A DNA stretch of 64,000 bases from NCBI RefSeq assembly GCF_009733535.1, contig NZ_SMMI01000003.1, forward strand, positions 496,001 through 560,000. The letters run 5' to 3'. Below are positions 37,109-45,993 of this stretch, one piece after another. How positions within the stretch are numbered: the stretch's first letter is position 1; every line of letters starts with the position of its first letter. The DNA is from Sphingobacterium endophyticum. GTDB taxonomy: Bacteria > Bacteroidota > Bacteroidia > Sphingobacteriales > Sphingobacteriaceae. The notes below the pieces were generated by a model. The model was given only the letters and a program-made list of their open reading frames with translations, ran no database searches and had not been told where the DNA came from. Made by a program: the position numbers and the translations under genes.

Positions 37109-39208
37109 ATGGGATTAATGACCTCTTTGCGAAACCGTGCGGGCTTAGTCATTTTCGTGATTGGTTTGGCAATTGTTGCATTTTTATTGGGAGATGCCAT
37201 TAATGTAGGGACACCATTTTGGCAAAGAAGCCAAAATGAGGTTGGAAGCATCAATGGAGAAGGAATAGATTACCAGCAATTCAATACGCAGGTAGATCAA
37301 GCGAATCAAATGTACCAACAGCAAATGGGAGGCGCAGTTTCTCCACAAATGCGTGGATTCGCAGTTCAACAAGTATGGAATCAATTTTTAACACAAAACT
37401 TATTAACTCAAGAGATTGATAATATAGGTCTTCAAGTTGGTAAGGAAGAATTAAACAGCTTATTATTTGGGAACAATCCATCTCCACAAATTATCCAAGC
37501 GTTTACTAATCCACAAACTGGTCAATTCGACAAGAACTATTTAGCAGGAGTTATTGAACAGGCGAAAACAAACCCTGAGATGAATGCACAATGGGAAGGT
37601 TTATTAGCAAGTGTAAAAAATGAGCGTTTGAATCAAAAATACACGAACCTGATCAATAATAGTATTTACACAACATCTCTTGAAGCAGAATATGATTATA
37701 ATTCACGTAATAAATTAGCGAACTTCAAATATGTGATGTTGGATTATGCATCCGTTAAAGATTCAGAAATCAAATTAACAGATGCTGATTACAAAGAGTA
37801 TTACGATAAGAACAAGAATGCATTCAAAAATCCTGAGGAGATTCGTACGTTAGAGTATGTATTATTCGATGCGAAACCAAATTCAGCAGATACAGCATTG
37901 GTATTAGGAGCGATTCAAAAGTTAAAGACTGAATTACAAGCGTCGACAAATGATTCAAGCTTTGTTACGATCAATTCAGAAAACAAATATCCAGTTAGGT
38001 ATTATACAAAAGGTCAGTTAAGTCCTGCCTTAGATTCAGTAGCGTTCAAAACTGCTGCGGGAACAGTTGTAGGTCCATTCTTAACTCAGAATGTATATGA
38101 AATTGCGAAGGTAATTTCTGTTAAGAACAGTCCTGATTCAGTAAATGCAAGTCATATCTTAATCAATCCAGCAACAGAAGGTGGTGTTGACAAGGCAATG
38201 GCAAAAGCGGACTCGATTAAAAATCTTATTCAAGGAGGAGCTAGTTTTGCGGCATTAGCAGTAGAATTCAGTGCCGATCCTAATAGCAAGAACAATTCAG
38301 GAGAATTAGGCACAGTAACCCGTGGAATGATTCCTGAGCTAGAAGAGACCTTATTCGAGAGTGCTGCTGGGGATGTTAAAGTTGTATCAACGAACTTTGG
38401 TGTACATGTTATCAAAATCAATAGACAGATTGGTAATTCACCGATTGCTAAATTAGCAATCGTTGATAAGAGCATCAACTCTGGTAAAGAGACGACGGAT
38501 GCGTCCTATTCAAAAGCAAATCAGTTTTTCACTGCCGCTAACAAGGATAATTTTAATGATATTGCCAAACAACAGAACGTAGAGGTTTTAAAGAATGACC
38601 GTACAGTTGCCATGGACAATATGCTTGGAGGCGTTGAGGTACCGAGGGAATTAGTTCGTTGGGCATTTGAAGCGAAGAATGGTGATGTTAGCGATAAAGT
38701 TTACGAGACTACCGATAACTTTATTGTAGCACGTGTTACAAATATTCAACCAAAAGGCGTTCAACCATTAGAATCGGTTAAGACATTAATTGAGCCCGTT
38801 GTTAAGAACTTGGTAAAATCAAGAATGTTGAAAGAGAAGATGAACAATGCATTATCTGGTGCAGGTAATATTGACCAAGTTGCACAAAAATTAGGCAAGA
38901 ATGTTCAAACCGTTGACAACGTAGTTTTAGCAAACCCTGTTATACCTGGAATCGCTGTAGAAAATGCAGTTGTAGGAACGGTATTTGGATTGCAACCGAA
39001 TAAACCATCAAAATCAATTGAAGGCAAACAAGGCGTATATGCTGTTCAGGTCCTTGGATTTGTAAATCCAAAAGCATTAGCGGGAGAAGAACTAACAGCA
39101 ACACAAAAGCAAATTACAGACGCAAAATCTCAGCGTTCTTGGGGCACGATTTTAAAGGCTCTTCAAGACAATGCTAAGATTATTGACAATCGCATTAAAT
39201 TCTATTAA
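37109..39208 (+). CDS. ppiD: Membrane-anchored peptidyl-prolyl isomerase, PpiD type
   Basis: 699 aa. An N-terminal inner-membrane anchor (AGLVIFVIGLAIVAFLLGDAI) is followed by a SurA_N-type chaperone region (about 40-220), a PPIC rotamase domain (about 345-440, with NASHILINPATEGG and GELGTVTRGMIPELEETLF) and a long C-terminal chaperone part. PpiD-like proteins help newly exported outer-membrane proteins fold. The position after lptC and an outer-membrane protein fits this. A strong hairpin terminator follows. Confidence 0.9.
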   Translation: MGLMTSLRNRAGLVIFVIGLAIVAFLLGDAINVGTPFWQRSQNEVGSINGEGIDYQQFNTQVDQANQMYQQQMGGAVSPQMRGFAVQQVWNQFLTQNLLTQEIDNIGLQVGKEELNSLLFGNNPSPQIIQAFTNPQTGQFDKNYLAGVIEQAKTNPEMNAQWEGLLASVKNERLNQKYTNLINNSIYTTSLEAEYDYNSRNKLANFKYVMLDYASVKDSEIKLTDADYKEYYDKNKNAFKNPEEIRTLEYVLFDAKPNSADTALVLGAIQKLKTELQASTNDSSFVTINSENKYPVRYYTKGQLSPALDSVAFKTAAGTVVGPFLTQNVYEIAKVISVKNSPDSVNASHILINPATEGGVDKAMAKADSIKNLIQGGASFAALAVEFSADPNSKNNSGELGTVTRGMIPELEETLFESAAGDVKVVSTNFGVHVIKINRQIGNSPIAKLAIVDKSINSGKETTDASYSKANQFFTAANKDNFNDIAKQQNVEVLKNDRTVAMDNMLGGVEVPRELVRWAFEAKNGDVSDKVYETTDNFIVARVTNIQPKGVQPLESVKTLIEPVVKNLVKSRMLKEKMNNALSGAGNIDQVAQKLGKNVQTVDNVVLANPVIPGIAVENAVVGTVFGLQPNKPSKSIEGKQGVYAVQVLGFVNPKALAGEELTATQKQITDAKSQRSWGTILKALQDNAKIIDNRIKFY

Positions 39209-39220
39209 TATAGAATTCGT

Positions 39221-39228
39221 TAAATTTG
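39221..39228 (+). promoter_or_regulatory. Possible -7 box (TAAATTTG) overlapping the ppiD terminator
   Basis: Exact TAnnTTTG match ending 1 bp before the hairpin. If it is a promoter for the DUF2480 gene, its transcripts would begin inside the terminator stem. It may be a chance match. Confidence 0.3.
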
Positions 39229-39229
39229 T

Positions 39230-39263
39230 AGCTGGATAACAATAGTTATCCAGCTTTTTTTAT
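39230..39263 (+). terminator. Rho-independent terminator after ppiD
   Basis: Perfect 11-bp stem AGCTGGATAAC/GTTATCCAGCT with loop AATA and a long T-rich tail, 21 bp after the ppiD stop. Confidence 0.88.
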
Positions 39264-39273
39264 TTTTATAGAA

Positions 39274-39789
39274 ATGGATATACAAGAGAACATTATAAAC
39301 AAGGTAGCACAGAGTGGATTGCTGACGATAGATTTGGCTGAATATGCTCCAAAAGCCTCAATTGAAGTTTACGATATCAAGGAGAACTTGTTTCATGGTT
39401 TGATATTGAAAGAAAAGGATTTCAGAGAATTTATTAAAACACATGATTGGTCACAATATAAAGACAAGCACATAGGAATTATTTGTTCAGCAGACGCTAT
39501 TGTTCCTACTTGGGCTTACATGTTATTGTCGACAAAAATGGCCGAACATGCTTTATCCATTCATTTTGGGGATGAAGAATATGTTCGCAAAATATTATTT
39601 GACCATGCATTATCCACTTTAGATTACACTAGATTCCAGGATGAGCGCATTGTGGTGAAAGGATGTGGGGATATCCCAGTTCCAGAGTCTGCATTTGTTA
39701 CCTTTACGACACAGTTAAGTAAAGTGGCAAAAAGCGTAATGTATGGAGAACCTTGCTCCACTGTACCTGTATTCAAGCGAAAATCTTAA
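39274..39789 (+). CDS. DUF2480 family protein
   Basis: 171 aa, cytoplasmic, matching the Bacteroidota DUF2480 family (start INKVAQSGLLTIDLAEYAP; conserved IICSADAIVPTWAYMLL and GCGDIPVPESAFVTFTTQL). No function is known. It begins 66 bp after ppiD, past the terminator, and is followed 30 bp later by the DUF3108 gene. Confidence 0.85.
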   Translation: MDIQENIINKVAQSGLLTIDLAEYAPKASIEVYDIKENLFHGLILKEKDFREFIKTHDWSQYKDKHIGIICSADAIVPTWAYMLLSTKMAEHALSIHFGDEEYVRKILFDHALSTLDYTRFQDERIVVKGCGDIPVPESAFVTFTTQLSKVAKSVMYGEPCSTVPVFKRKS

Positions 39790-39819
39790 ACTATCCGATA
39801 TATTTGCTGTCCAATCCGT

Positions 39820-40611
39820 ATGAAAAGAATAATTTCATTTATCATTTTAGGCTTATTGTTGACTAGTTCAGCAATATCACAGACTCTACCGTATTTAAAA
39901 GATCCGACGTTCAAAGCTGGTGAGGTTTTGAAATATAAGTTAAGGTATGGAATTATTTCCGCAGCAACTGGAACACTTTCAGTTCAGAATTCGAAATATA
40001 GTTTTGGTATTAATGATGCGATTCATTTATCGGCATTTGGACAGACCTCTGGTGCATTTTCAAAGTTCTATACGGTGAAGAATCAATATGATTCCTATAT
40101 CGATCAGTCGAACTTCTTACCAATTCTGTATACGGAGAACATTCGAGAGAATAACTATCGTCGGGTTGAATATGCGACCTTTGACCATAAGACGAAAAAA
40201 GTGAATGGTAAGAAAGGAGTATTTACGAGTCCCACCCAACAGACCTTTGATTTGGTTTCGGCGTATTATTTTTCGAGGAATTTAGATTTTACTGGTTTAA
40301 AATCAGGAGATAAGTTCAAGATCACGTATTTTCTAAATGATGAGGTTGCGCAATTGGGTGTCGAGTATATAGGAGTTGAAAAAGTAAAATCAGTACTTGG
40401 GGAATTGGAATGTATCAAGTTAAGTCCGGAAATATCTCCGGGAAGAATTTTTAAAAAGAGCAGTCGTTTGTATCTTTGGGTCACCAATGATGGAAATCGT
40501 ATCCCGGTGAAAGCCCAGGTAGAAATCTTAATTGGTTCGGTGACGATGGATTTGGTGAGTGCAGAAGGATTAAAATACCCATTAGGCAAACGAGTTAGTT
40601 ATTCAAAATAA
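39820..40611 (+). CDS. DUF3108 family exported protein
   Basis: 263 aa with a signal peptide ending SSAISQ. The DUF3108 pattern is visible: [16 protein letters not shown], a Phe-Tyr-rich beta region with [20 protein letters not shown], and a C-terminal [20 protein letters not shown]. It is a periplasmic beta-rich protein of unknown role. It ends 1 bp before the DUF3109 gene. Confidence 0.85.
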   Translation: MKRIISFIILGLLLTSSAISQTLPYLKDPTFKAGEVLKYKLRYGIISAATGTLSVQNSKYSFGINDAIHLSAFGQTSGAFSKFYTVKNQYDSYIDQSNFLPILYTENIRENNYRRVEYATFDHKTKKVNGKKGVFTSPTQQTFDLVSAYYFSRNLDFTGLKSGDKFKITYFLNDEVAQLGVEYIGVEKVKSVLGELECIKLSPEISPGRIFKKSSRLYLWVTNDGNRIPVKAQVEILIGSVTMDLVSAEGLKYPLGKRVSYSK

Positions 40612-40612
40612 A

Positions 40613-41179
40613 ATGATAGAAGTAGGAAATGTCCTTGTTCATGAGGATATCATCAACAATGACTTTGTGTGTAATCTGAGCAAATGCAAGGGAGTTTGCT
40701 GTATCGAGGGAGATGCAGGGGCACCATTGACTGAGGCAGAGACGAAGATATTAGCAGAAATCTATCCGAAGGTTAAGCCCTATCTTACGGAGGCAGGCAT
40801 AAAAGCCATAGAAGAGCAGGGCACATCAGTTGTAGATTCCGATGGTGACCTGACGACAACCTGTGTTGGTGGCAATAAAGAGTGTGCCTACGTAACATGG
40901 GAGAATGGAATTACGAAATGTGGCATTGAAAAGGCCTATGAAATGGGAGATGTACAATGGAAAAAACCGATTTCCTGTCATCTATACCCTATCCGTGCAA
41001 CGCATTATCCAGAATTTGATGTATTGCACTATGACCGTTGGTATATTTGCAAAGATGCATGTAGTTTCGGTCAAGAACTTAAAATCCCAGTTTATAAGTT
41101 CTTAAAAGACCCGTTGATTCGAGAGTATGGTGAAGAATGGTATCAACAGCTTGAAAATACCTTAGCTTCTGAAGCATAA
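40613..41179 (+). CDS. DUF3109 family cysteine-rich protein
   Basis: 188 aa with a dense conserved Cys pattern: [11 protein letters not shown] near the N-terminus, then [29 protein letters not shown] and [10 protein letters not shown]. This resembles the YkgJ/CxxCxxCC type of metal or Fe-S cluster proteins. No signal peptide is present. The function is not known. It starts 1 bp after the DUF3108 stop, so the two are coupled. Confidence 0.88.
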   Translation: MIEVGNVLVHEDIINNDFVCNLSKCKGVCCIEGDAGAPLTEAETKILAEIYPKVKPYLTEAGIKAIEEQGTSVVDSDGDLTTTCVGGNKECAYVTWENGITKCGIEKAYEMGDVQWKKPISCHLYPIRATHYPEFDVLHYDRWYICKDACSFGQELKIPVYKFLKDPLIREYGEEWYQQLENTLASEA

Positions 41180-41232
41180 TTTTAGTATTTTTATTGCGAT
41201 TCAGTCTGAACTGAAGGTCTTATACCCGATAC

Positions 41233-42207
41233 ATGTTAACATTAGACGAAATACAACTTCCTATAAAAGAACATCTCAAACGCTTTGAAAAAACCTTCAA
41301 GGCATCGATGCAGAGTTCAGCTCCATTATTAGATCGTATTACACGTTATATAATTAAGCAAAAGGGAAAACAGATGCGACCAATGTTTGTTTTCTTTTCA
41401 GCTGGCGTTTCTGGAGGCATCACGGAATCGACTTACCATGGTGCGTCTTTAGTAGAGCTGTTGCATACGGCATCCTTGGTACATGACGATGTGGTAGATA
41501 ATGCGAATGAACGCAGGGGATTTTTTTCGATTAATGCGTTATGGAAAAATAAAGTTGCGGTTTTAGTTGGAGATTTTCTACTTTCAAAAGGCTTATTGCT
41601 ATCGGTTAAGCATAATGAATACGATTTGTTGCGATTGGCATCAGAGGCCGTTGAGCAGATGAGTGAAGGGGAATTATTGCAAATAGAAAAGGCGAGACAT
41701 TTAGATATACAAGAATCGATCTATTATGATATAATCCGCAAGAAAACGGCTAGTTTGATTGCGTCTTGCTGTGCAATTGGGGCATCTTCCGCAGGAGCAG
41801 ATTCGGATACAGTTGAGAAGTTGCGTTTGTTTGGTGAGAAAGTCGGAATAGCATTCCAGATAAAGGATGATCTATTTGATTTTGGTCTTGATGATGTTGG
41901 CAAGCCTGTCGGGAACGATATAAAAGAAAAGAAAATGACTCTTCCTCTAATTTATGCGTTATCGATAGTTGATAAGGGGCAGAAAAGAAAGATCATAAGT
42001 TTGGTTAAAAACCACAATGAAGATTCACAGAAGGTTGCGGAAGTGATCAATTTCGTTAAGATAAACGGAGGATTAGATTATGCGACGGAACAAATGATGA
42101 AATATCAACAGGAAGCTTTTGATATTTTAGAAACTATCCCGAATGGCGGGGAGTATAAAAAAGGATTAGAACAATTAGTACGTTACACCACAGAAAGAAA
42201 AAAATAA
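41233..42207 (+). CDS. Polyprenyl diphosphate synthase (long chain)
   Basis: 324 aa all-helical trans-isoprenyl synthase. The first aspartate-rich motif is in LVHDDVVDNANERRG and the second in FQIKDDLFDFGLDDVGKP. RPMFVFFSAG precedes the first. It extends isoprenyl diphosphates, probably the side chain of menaquinone; the product length cannot be read reliably. An ispB-like name would be reasonable. It lies 3 bp before the TerC gene. Confidence 0.92.
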   Translation: MLTLDEIQLPIKEHLKRFEKTFKASMQSSAPLLDRITRYIIKQKGKQMRPMFVFFSAGVSGGITESTYHGASLVELLHTASLVHDDVVDNANERRGFFSINALWKNKVAVLVGDFLLSKGLLLSVKHNEYDLLRLASEAVEQMSEGELLQIEKARHLDIQESIYYDIIRKKTASLIASCCAIGASSAGADSDTVEKLRLFGEKVGIAFQIKDDLFDFGLDDVGKPVGNDIKEKKMTLPLIYALSIVDKGQKRKIISLVKNHNEDSQKVAEVINFVKINGGLDYATEQMMKYQQEAFDILETIPNGGEYKKGLEQLVRYTTERKK

Positions 42208-42210
42208 AAC

Positions 42211-43266
42211 ATGAGCCACGAAGCACTTTTTATGATCGGATTTATAATATTTATAATTCTGATGTTAGCGATAGATTTAGGTCTATTTTCTAAAAGTGAC
42301 AAACCAGTATCTTTAAAAGTTGCAGCCATCATGAGTGCTATATGGGTAGCATTCGCATTATTATTTGCTCTATTGCTCTATTATTGGGGTAATGAGTTAC
42401 ATGATGTGCACGACATGGCGAGGCTCAAGGAAGTTGTAGCAAAGCATTTCCACAATATTACGATTAATGAGAATGATCTTGCAGCAAGCTTACAGCTATA
42501 CAATAAAAACTTAACCATTGAATATTTAACAGGTTATGTAGTAGAATACGCCTTATCTGTAGATAATATCTTTGTCATGGTACTCTTATTCAGTTCATTT
42601 GGTATACCAGAGAAATACTACCATAAAGTATTGGTTTGGGGAATCTTAGGAGCTATTATCATGCGTTGTATATTTATCTTCGTTGGAGCCGCATTGATTA
42701 CCAAATTCGGATGGATTTTGTATGTTTTTGGAGCGTTCCTAGTGTATACCGGATTCAACATGTACATCAACCGTAATAAGGAAGAAGAAGTAGATCCAGA
42801 AAATCATCCGGTGGTAAAGTTTGCTTCCAAGCATTTTAAGGTTACTCACAAACTTGACCAAGGAAGGTTCTTCCATATCGAGAATGGCGTTAAATATATG
42901 ACTCCATTGTTTTTAGTATTATTAGTCATCGAATTCACAGATTTAATTTTTGCTGTAGACTCGATTCCTGCGATATTCTCCATTACAAAAGACCCATATA
43001 TCGTATTTTTCTCTAACATCTTTGCGATCTTAGGTTTAAGGTCAATGTTCTTCTTATTGATTAATATTATCCATAAATTCCATTATCTTAAAGTAGGTTT
43101 GGCATTTTTATTAATCTTTATTGGATTAAAAATGCTATTGCATAACTATTTAAAAGATTGGGGATTTACGACGACTCATTCCTTAATAGTTATTGTCGGG
43201 ATTCTAGCATTAAGTATCATTGCCTCTTTGGCCTTTCCAAAGAAGCCAGATTTTGACAAAACATAA
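42211..43266 (+). CDS. TerC/Alx family membrane protein
   Basis: 351 aa with about nine spans and the TerC signature residues: YVVEYALSVDNIFVMVLLF, GILGAIIMRCIFIFVGAALI, and VIEFTDLIFAVDSIPAIFSITKDPYIVF (broken here by other residues). Acidic residues in the membrane fit a metal-ion (manganese) exporter. It is followed by a clear terminator. Confidence 0.9.
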   Translation: MSHEALFMIGFIIFIILMLAIDLGLFSKSDKPVSLKVAAIMSAIWVAFALLFALLLYYWGNELHDVHDMARLKEVVAKHFHNITINENDLAASLQLYNKNLTIEYLTGYVVEYALSVDNIFVMVLLFSSFGIPEKYYHKVLVWGILGAIIMRCIFIFVGAALITKFGWILYVFGAFLVYTGFNMYINRNKEEEVDPENHPVVKFASKHFKVTHKLDQGRFFHIENGVKYMTPLFLVLLVIEFTDLIFAVDSIPAIFSITKDPYIVFFSNIFAILGLRSMFFLLINIIHKFHYLKVGLAFLLIFIGLKMLLHNYLKDWGFTTTHSLIVIVGILALSIIASLAFPKKPDFDKT

Positions 43267-43276
43267 CCATAAAGCA

Positions 43277-43303
43277 GAGGCCTCGAAAAGGCCTCTTTTT
43301 TTT
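43277..43303 (+). terminator. Rho-independent terminator after the TerC gene
   Basis: Perfect stem GAGGCCT/AGGCCTC, loop CGAAA, then eight T, 10 bp after the stop. Confidence 0.9.
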
Positions 43304-43404
43304 GCATATTCACAACAATTGTGCTAATATTTTTACATAATGTCCCCATGTAGGGGATAATAAATTAATAAATTCGTGCACAATAAAATAAATTAACAAA
43401 TCAT

Positions 43405-44586
43405 ATGAATTGGAGTAAATCTATTCTAATTGCAGCGGCATTTTTTGCGGCTACACAAGTTCAAGCACAAGACAATCTTATAAATTCCTTAAAAGGAAAT
43501 GCGAGTGACAACAGCAAAGAGGGGTTTAAATTTACGGAAGTTATCAATTTGGGTAAGACTTCGATCAAAGATCAAGGCTCATCGGGAACCTGTTGGTCAT
43601 ATTCGGGGAATTCGTTTTTAGAATCAGAAATGATCAGAATGGGTAAAGCTCCAGTAGAGATATCACAAATTTATACGGCAAGAAATACCTATGTTGAGAA
43701 GGCGAAGAATTTTGTTCGTCTCCATGGCAAGCAAGCGCAGGGAGATGGAGGACAACTTCACGACGTATTAACCATCTTCAGAAAATATGGAGCAGTTCCA
43801 TACGAGGTTTATACAGGATTACCAGAAGGACAAACGAGAAATAATTTCAGTGAGATGAGTCCGATATTGCAATCCATTACTGAAAGTGTTGCAGACAGCA
43901 AGAAACCTACAAAGAATTGGTTAAAAGCCTTTACTGGTGCTATGGATTCATATTTAGGAGAGGTTCCAGTATCCTTCCAATACAAAGGGAAGACCTACAC
44001 TCCAAGGACATTTGCTGATCAGGTAATTGGGATCAATCCTGATGACTATGTTGGGATCTCATCATTTGAAGAACATGCCTACTACAAACCCTTCGTTTTA
44101 TTGATTCCGGACAACTGGTCATTTGAGAGTTTTTATAATGTAAAGATCAATGATCTTACGGACATTATTGATCATGCTTTAGAAAAAGGATTCACAGTAG
44201 CATGGGCCACTGACGTATCGGAGAAAAGTTTCAGCTGGAAAAATGGGGTAGCTTTTGTACCTGAAAAACCTATTGAAAAAATGAGCAAGGAGGAGGCAGA
44301 TCAGTTATTCAATGGTCCGAAGCCAGAGGCAAAAATTACAGCAGATGAAAGACAAGAAGCCTTTGACAATTATGAGACTACAGATGACCACGGCATGCAC
44401 ATTGTTGGGATTGTAAAAGACCAAACAGGCAAGGAATATTATATTGTTAAGAATTCTTGGGGTGTATCAAATGATTACCAAGGTTATATGTATGCCACAA
44501 AGGAATTTGTTCGTTATAAAACAATCTCTTTAATGCTACATAAAAAAGCACTTGAGAAAAATATGCAGAAGCAACTAGGAATTTAA
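43405..44586 (+). CDS. C1-family peptidase (bleomycin-hydrolase/PepC type), exported
   Basis: 393 aa with a signal peptide (AAAFFAATQVQAQ). The papain triad is visible: the oxyanion Gln57 and Cys63 in KDQGSSGTCWSYS, His in DDHGMHIVGI, and Asn in YYIVKNSWGVS. The architecture matches the C1B aminopeptidase C group, which usually is cytosolic; the signal peptide makes this a periplasmic or secreted form. A hairpin terminator follows. Confidence 0.9.
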   Translation: MNWSKSILIAAAFFAATQVQAQDNLINSLKGNASDNSKEGFKFTEVINLGKTSIKDQGSSGTCWSYSGNSFLESEMIRMGKAPVEISQIYTARNTYVEKAKNFVRLHGKQAQGDGGQLHDVLTIFRKYGAVPYEVYTGLPEGQTRNNFSEMSPILQSITESVADSKKPTKNWLKAFTGAMDSYLGEVPVSFQYKGKTYTPRTFADQVIGINPDDYVGISSFEEHAYYKPFVLLIPDNWSFESFYNVKINDLTDIIDHALEKGFTVAWATDVSEKSFSWKNGVAFVPEKPIEKMSKEEADQLFNGPKPEAKITADERQEAFDNYETTDDHGMHIVGIVKDQTGKEYYIVKNSWGVSNDYQGYMYATKEFVRYKTISLMLHKKALEKNMQKQLGI

Positions 44587-44603
44587 TTTTAGTTAAATAC
44601 ATG

Positions 44604-44635
44604 AAAAGTCCCGATTAAAAAAATCGGGACTTTTT
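44604..44635 (+). terminator. Rho-independent terminator after the C1 peptidase gene
   Basis: Perfect long stem AAAAGTCCCGATT/AATCGGGACTTTT around an A-loop, then T. The symmetric A/T flanks would also allow minus-strand use. Confidence 0.88.
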
Positions 44636-44690
44636 CATTTAAATAATTAACTTAGTAATAACAGAAACGTAAAGTAAATAAACACTGATT

Positions 44691-45929
44691 ATGAAAAAGT
44701 TAATTTTATTATTATTCACGATTCCTTTCTTAGCATTTTCGCAAGAAAAGGGTATATCCTTTGAGCATGGTACGACCTGGGCAAAGGTTAAGGAAAAAGC
44801 TAAAAAAGAGAATAAGCATATTTTCGTTGACGCATTTACTACCTGGTGTGGACCATGTAAATGGATGGCGGCCAATGTATTTCCTCAAGAGAAGGTAGGA
44901 ACCTTCTTTAATGAGAATTTTGTGAATTTAAAGATTCAGATGGATGAGACAGCTTCTGACAACGACGATGTTAAATCATGGCGAGAAGAGGCAAAACGCT
45001 TCGCAAAGGATTATAAAGTAGCGGCCTACCCTACCTTTTTGATTTTTAATCCAGATGGAGAATTAGTACATCGCATTGTTGGTGGAGGTGAAGCAGACCA
45101 ATTTATTGCTTTAGCAAAAGAGGGATTGGATCCGAACACTCAATATGAAACATTGGTGAATAAATTCAACGCAAATCCTGGCGATAAGGCTATTGCGAAG
45201 GCAACCGCTGCGGCAGCAGTAAAAGCATACGATCGCGACCTTACCGCAAAAGCTGTTGAGGCCTTAATTAACAATTCTACAGCAGATGAGTTGATGGCAG
45301 AAGATATGCTTGGATTAATCACGAAGAATATTGGGAAACCAGGTTCAAAGGCATTCAATACGGTATTAGACAATAAGGCAAAAGTTGATGCTAAATTGGG
45401 ATCAGGAAAAGCCGATCAAATATTAGCTGCAGCAATCATCAATAATGAGATTGCGCCTGTTGTTATGAAATCTGAAGGAGACGTTTTGGATCAGACTATT
45501 GCAGAAGTTAGCAAGAAATATCCGAATGTTGATATGACAAGCACAGTTGCTAGTTTCAAGCCTAATTATTATGCAAGAAAGAAAAATTGGCCGGCATTTA
45601 GGGATGCAGTACAGGCCTATATTAATATTGATCCATCTAAGGTAAATGCAAGTCAGTTAAATTCGTTTGCATGGGCAATTTTTGAGAATTGCGATGACCC
45701 ATCTTGTGTAGAGTCTGCATTAGCATGGAGCAAACAATCATTGGAACAACAGAATGATCCAGCATTAATGGACACTTATGCAAACTTGCTGCATAAATTT
45801 GGAAAGACCAAGGAAGCAATCGAATGGCAAGAAAAAGCAATCGCAAGTGTTGATGAATCAAGCAAAGCTGAATATCAAGCTACATTGGAAAAGATGAAAA
45901 AAGGTGAACCTACTTGGGTTAAAGAATAA
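44691..45929 (+). CDS. Exported thioredoxin-fold protein with long C-terminal helical domain
   Basis: 412 aa. The signal peptide ends LAFSQ. The thioredoxin domain (about 22-140) has the redox site Cys53-Gly-Pro-Cys56 in TTWCGPCKWM. The C-terminal 270 residues are Ala/Lys-rich helices, with TPR-like segments near the end (ALMDTYANLLHKFGKTKEAIEWQEKAI). It probably acts as a periplasmic thiol-disulfide protein. It is flanked by terminators on both sides, so it is likely monocistronic. Confidence 0.85.
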   Translation: MKKLILLLFTIPFLAFSQEKGISFEHGTTWAKVKEKAKKENKHIFVDAFTTWCGPCKWMAANVFPQEKVGTFFNENFVNLKIQMDETASDNDDVKSWREEAKRFAKDYKVAAYPTFLIFNPDGELVHRIVGGGEADQFIALAKEGLDPNTQYETLVNKFNANPGDKAIAKATAAAAVKAYDRDLTAKAVEALINNSTADELMAEDMLGLITKNIGKPGSKAFNTVLDNKAKVDAKLGSGKADQILAAAIINNEIAPVVMKSEGDVLDQTIAEVSKKYPNVDMTSTVASFKPNYYARKKNWPAFRDAVQAYINIDPSKVNASQLNSFAWAIFENCDDPSCVESALAWSKQSLEQQNDPALMDTYANLLHKFGKTKEAIEWQEKAIASVDESSKAEYQATLEKMKKGEPTWVKE

Positions 45930-45952
45930 GAAGTCCAGGTTAGAATTTAAAT

Positions 45953-45987
45953 AAAAAATAGGTTCGGAGTTTTCCGAACCTATTTTT
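45953..45987. terminator. Bidirectional terminator between convergent genes
   Basis: Symmetric hairpin AAAAATAGGTTCGG/CCGAACCTATTTTT with loop AGTTTT, lying between the thioredoxin gene and the convergent prolyl oligopeptidase gene (7 bp from its stop). A-run and T-run flanks allow use on both strands. Confidence 0.88.
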
Positions 45988-45993
45988 ATTATA

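Noticed and set aside
43341..43359. Small hairpin TCCCC/GGGGA before the C1 peptidase gene
   Set aside because: Only about five paired bases and no T-run or conserved setting; likely chance.
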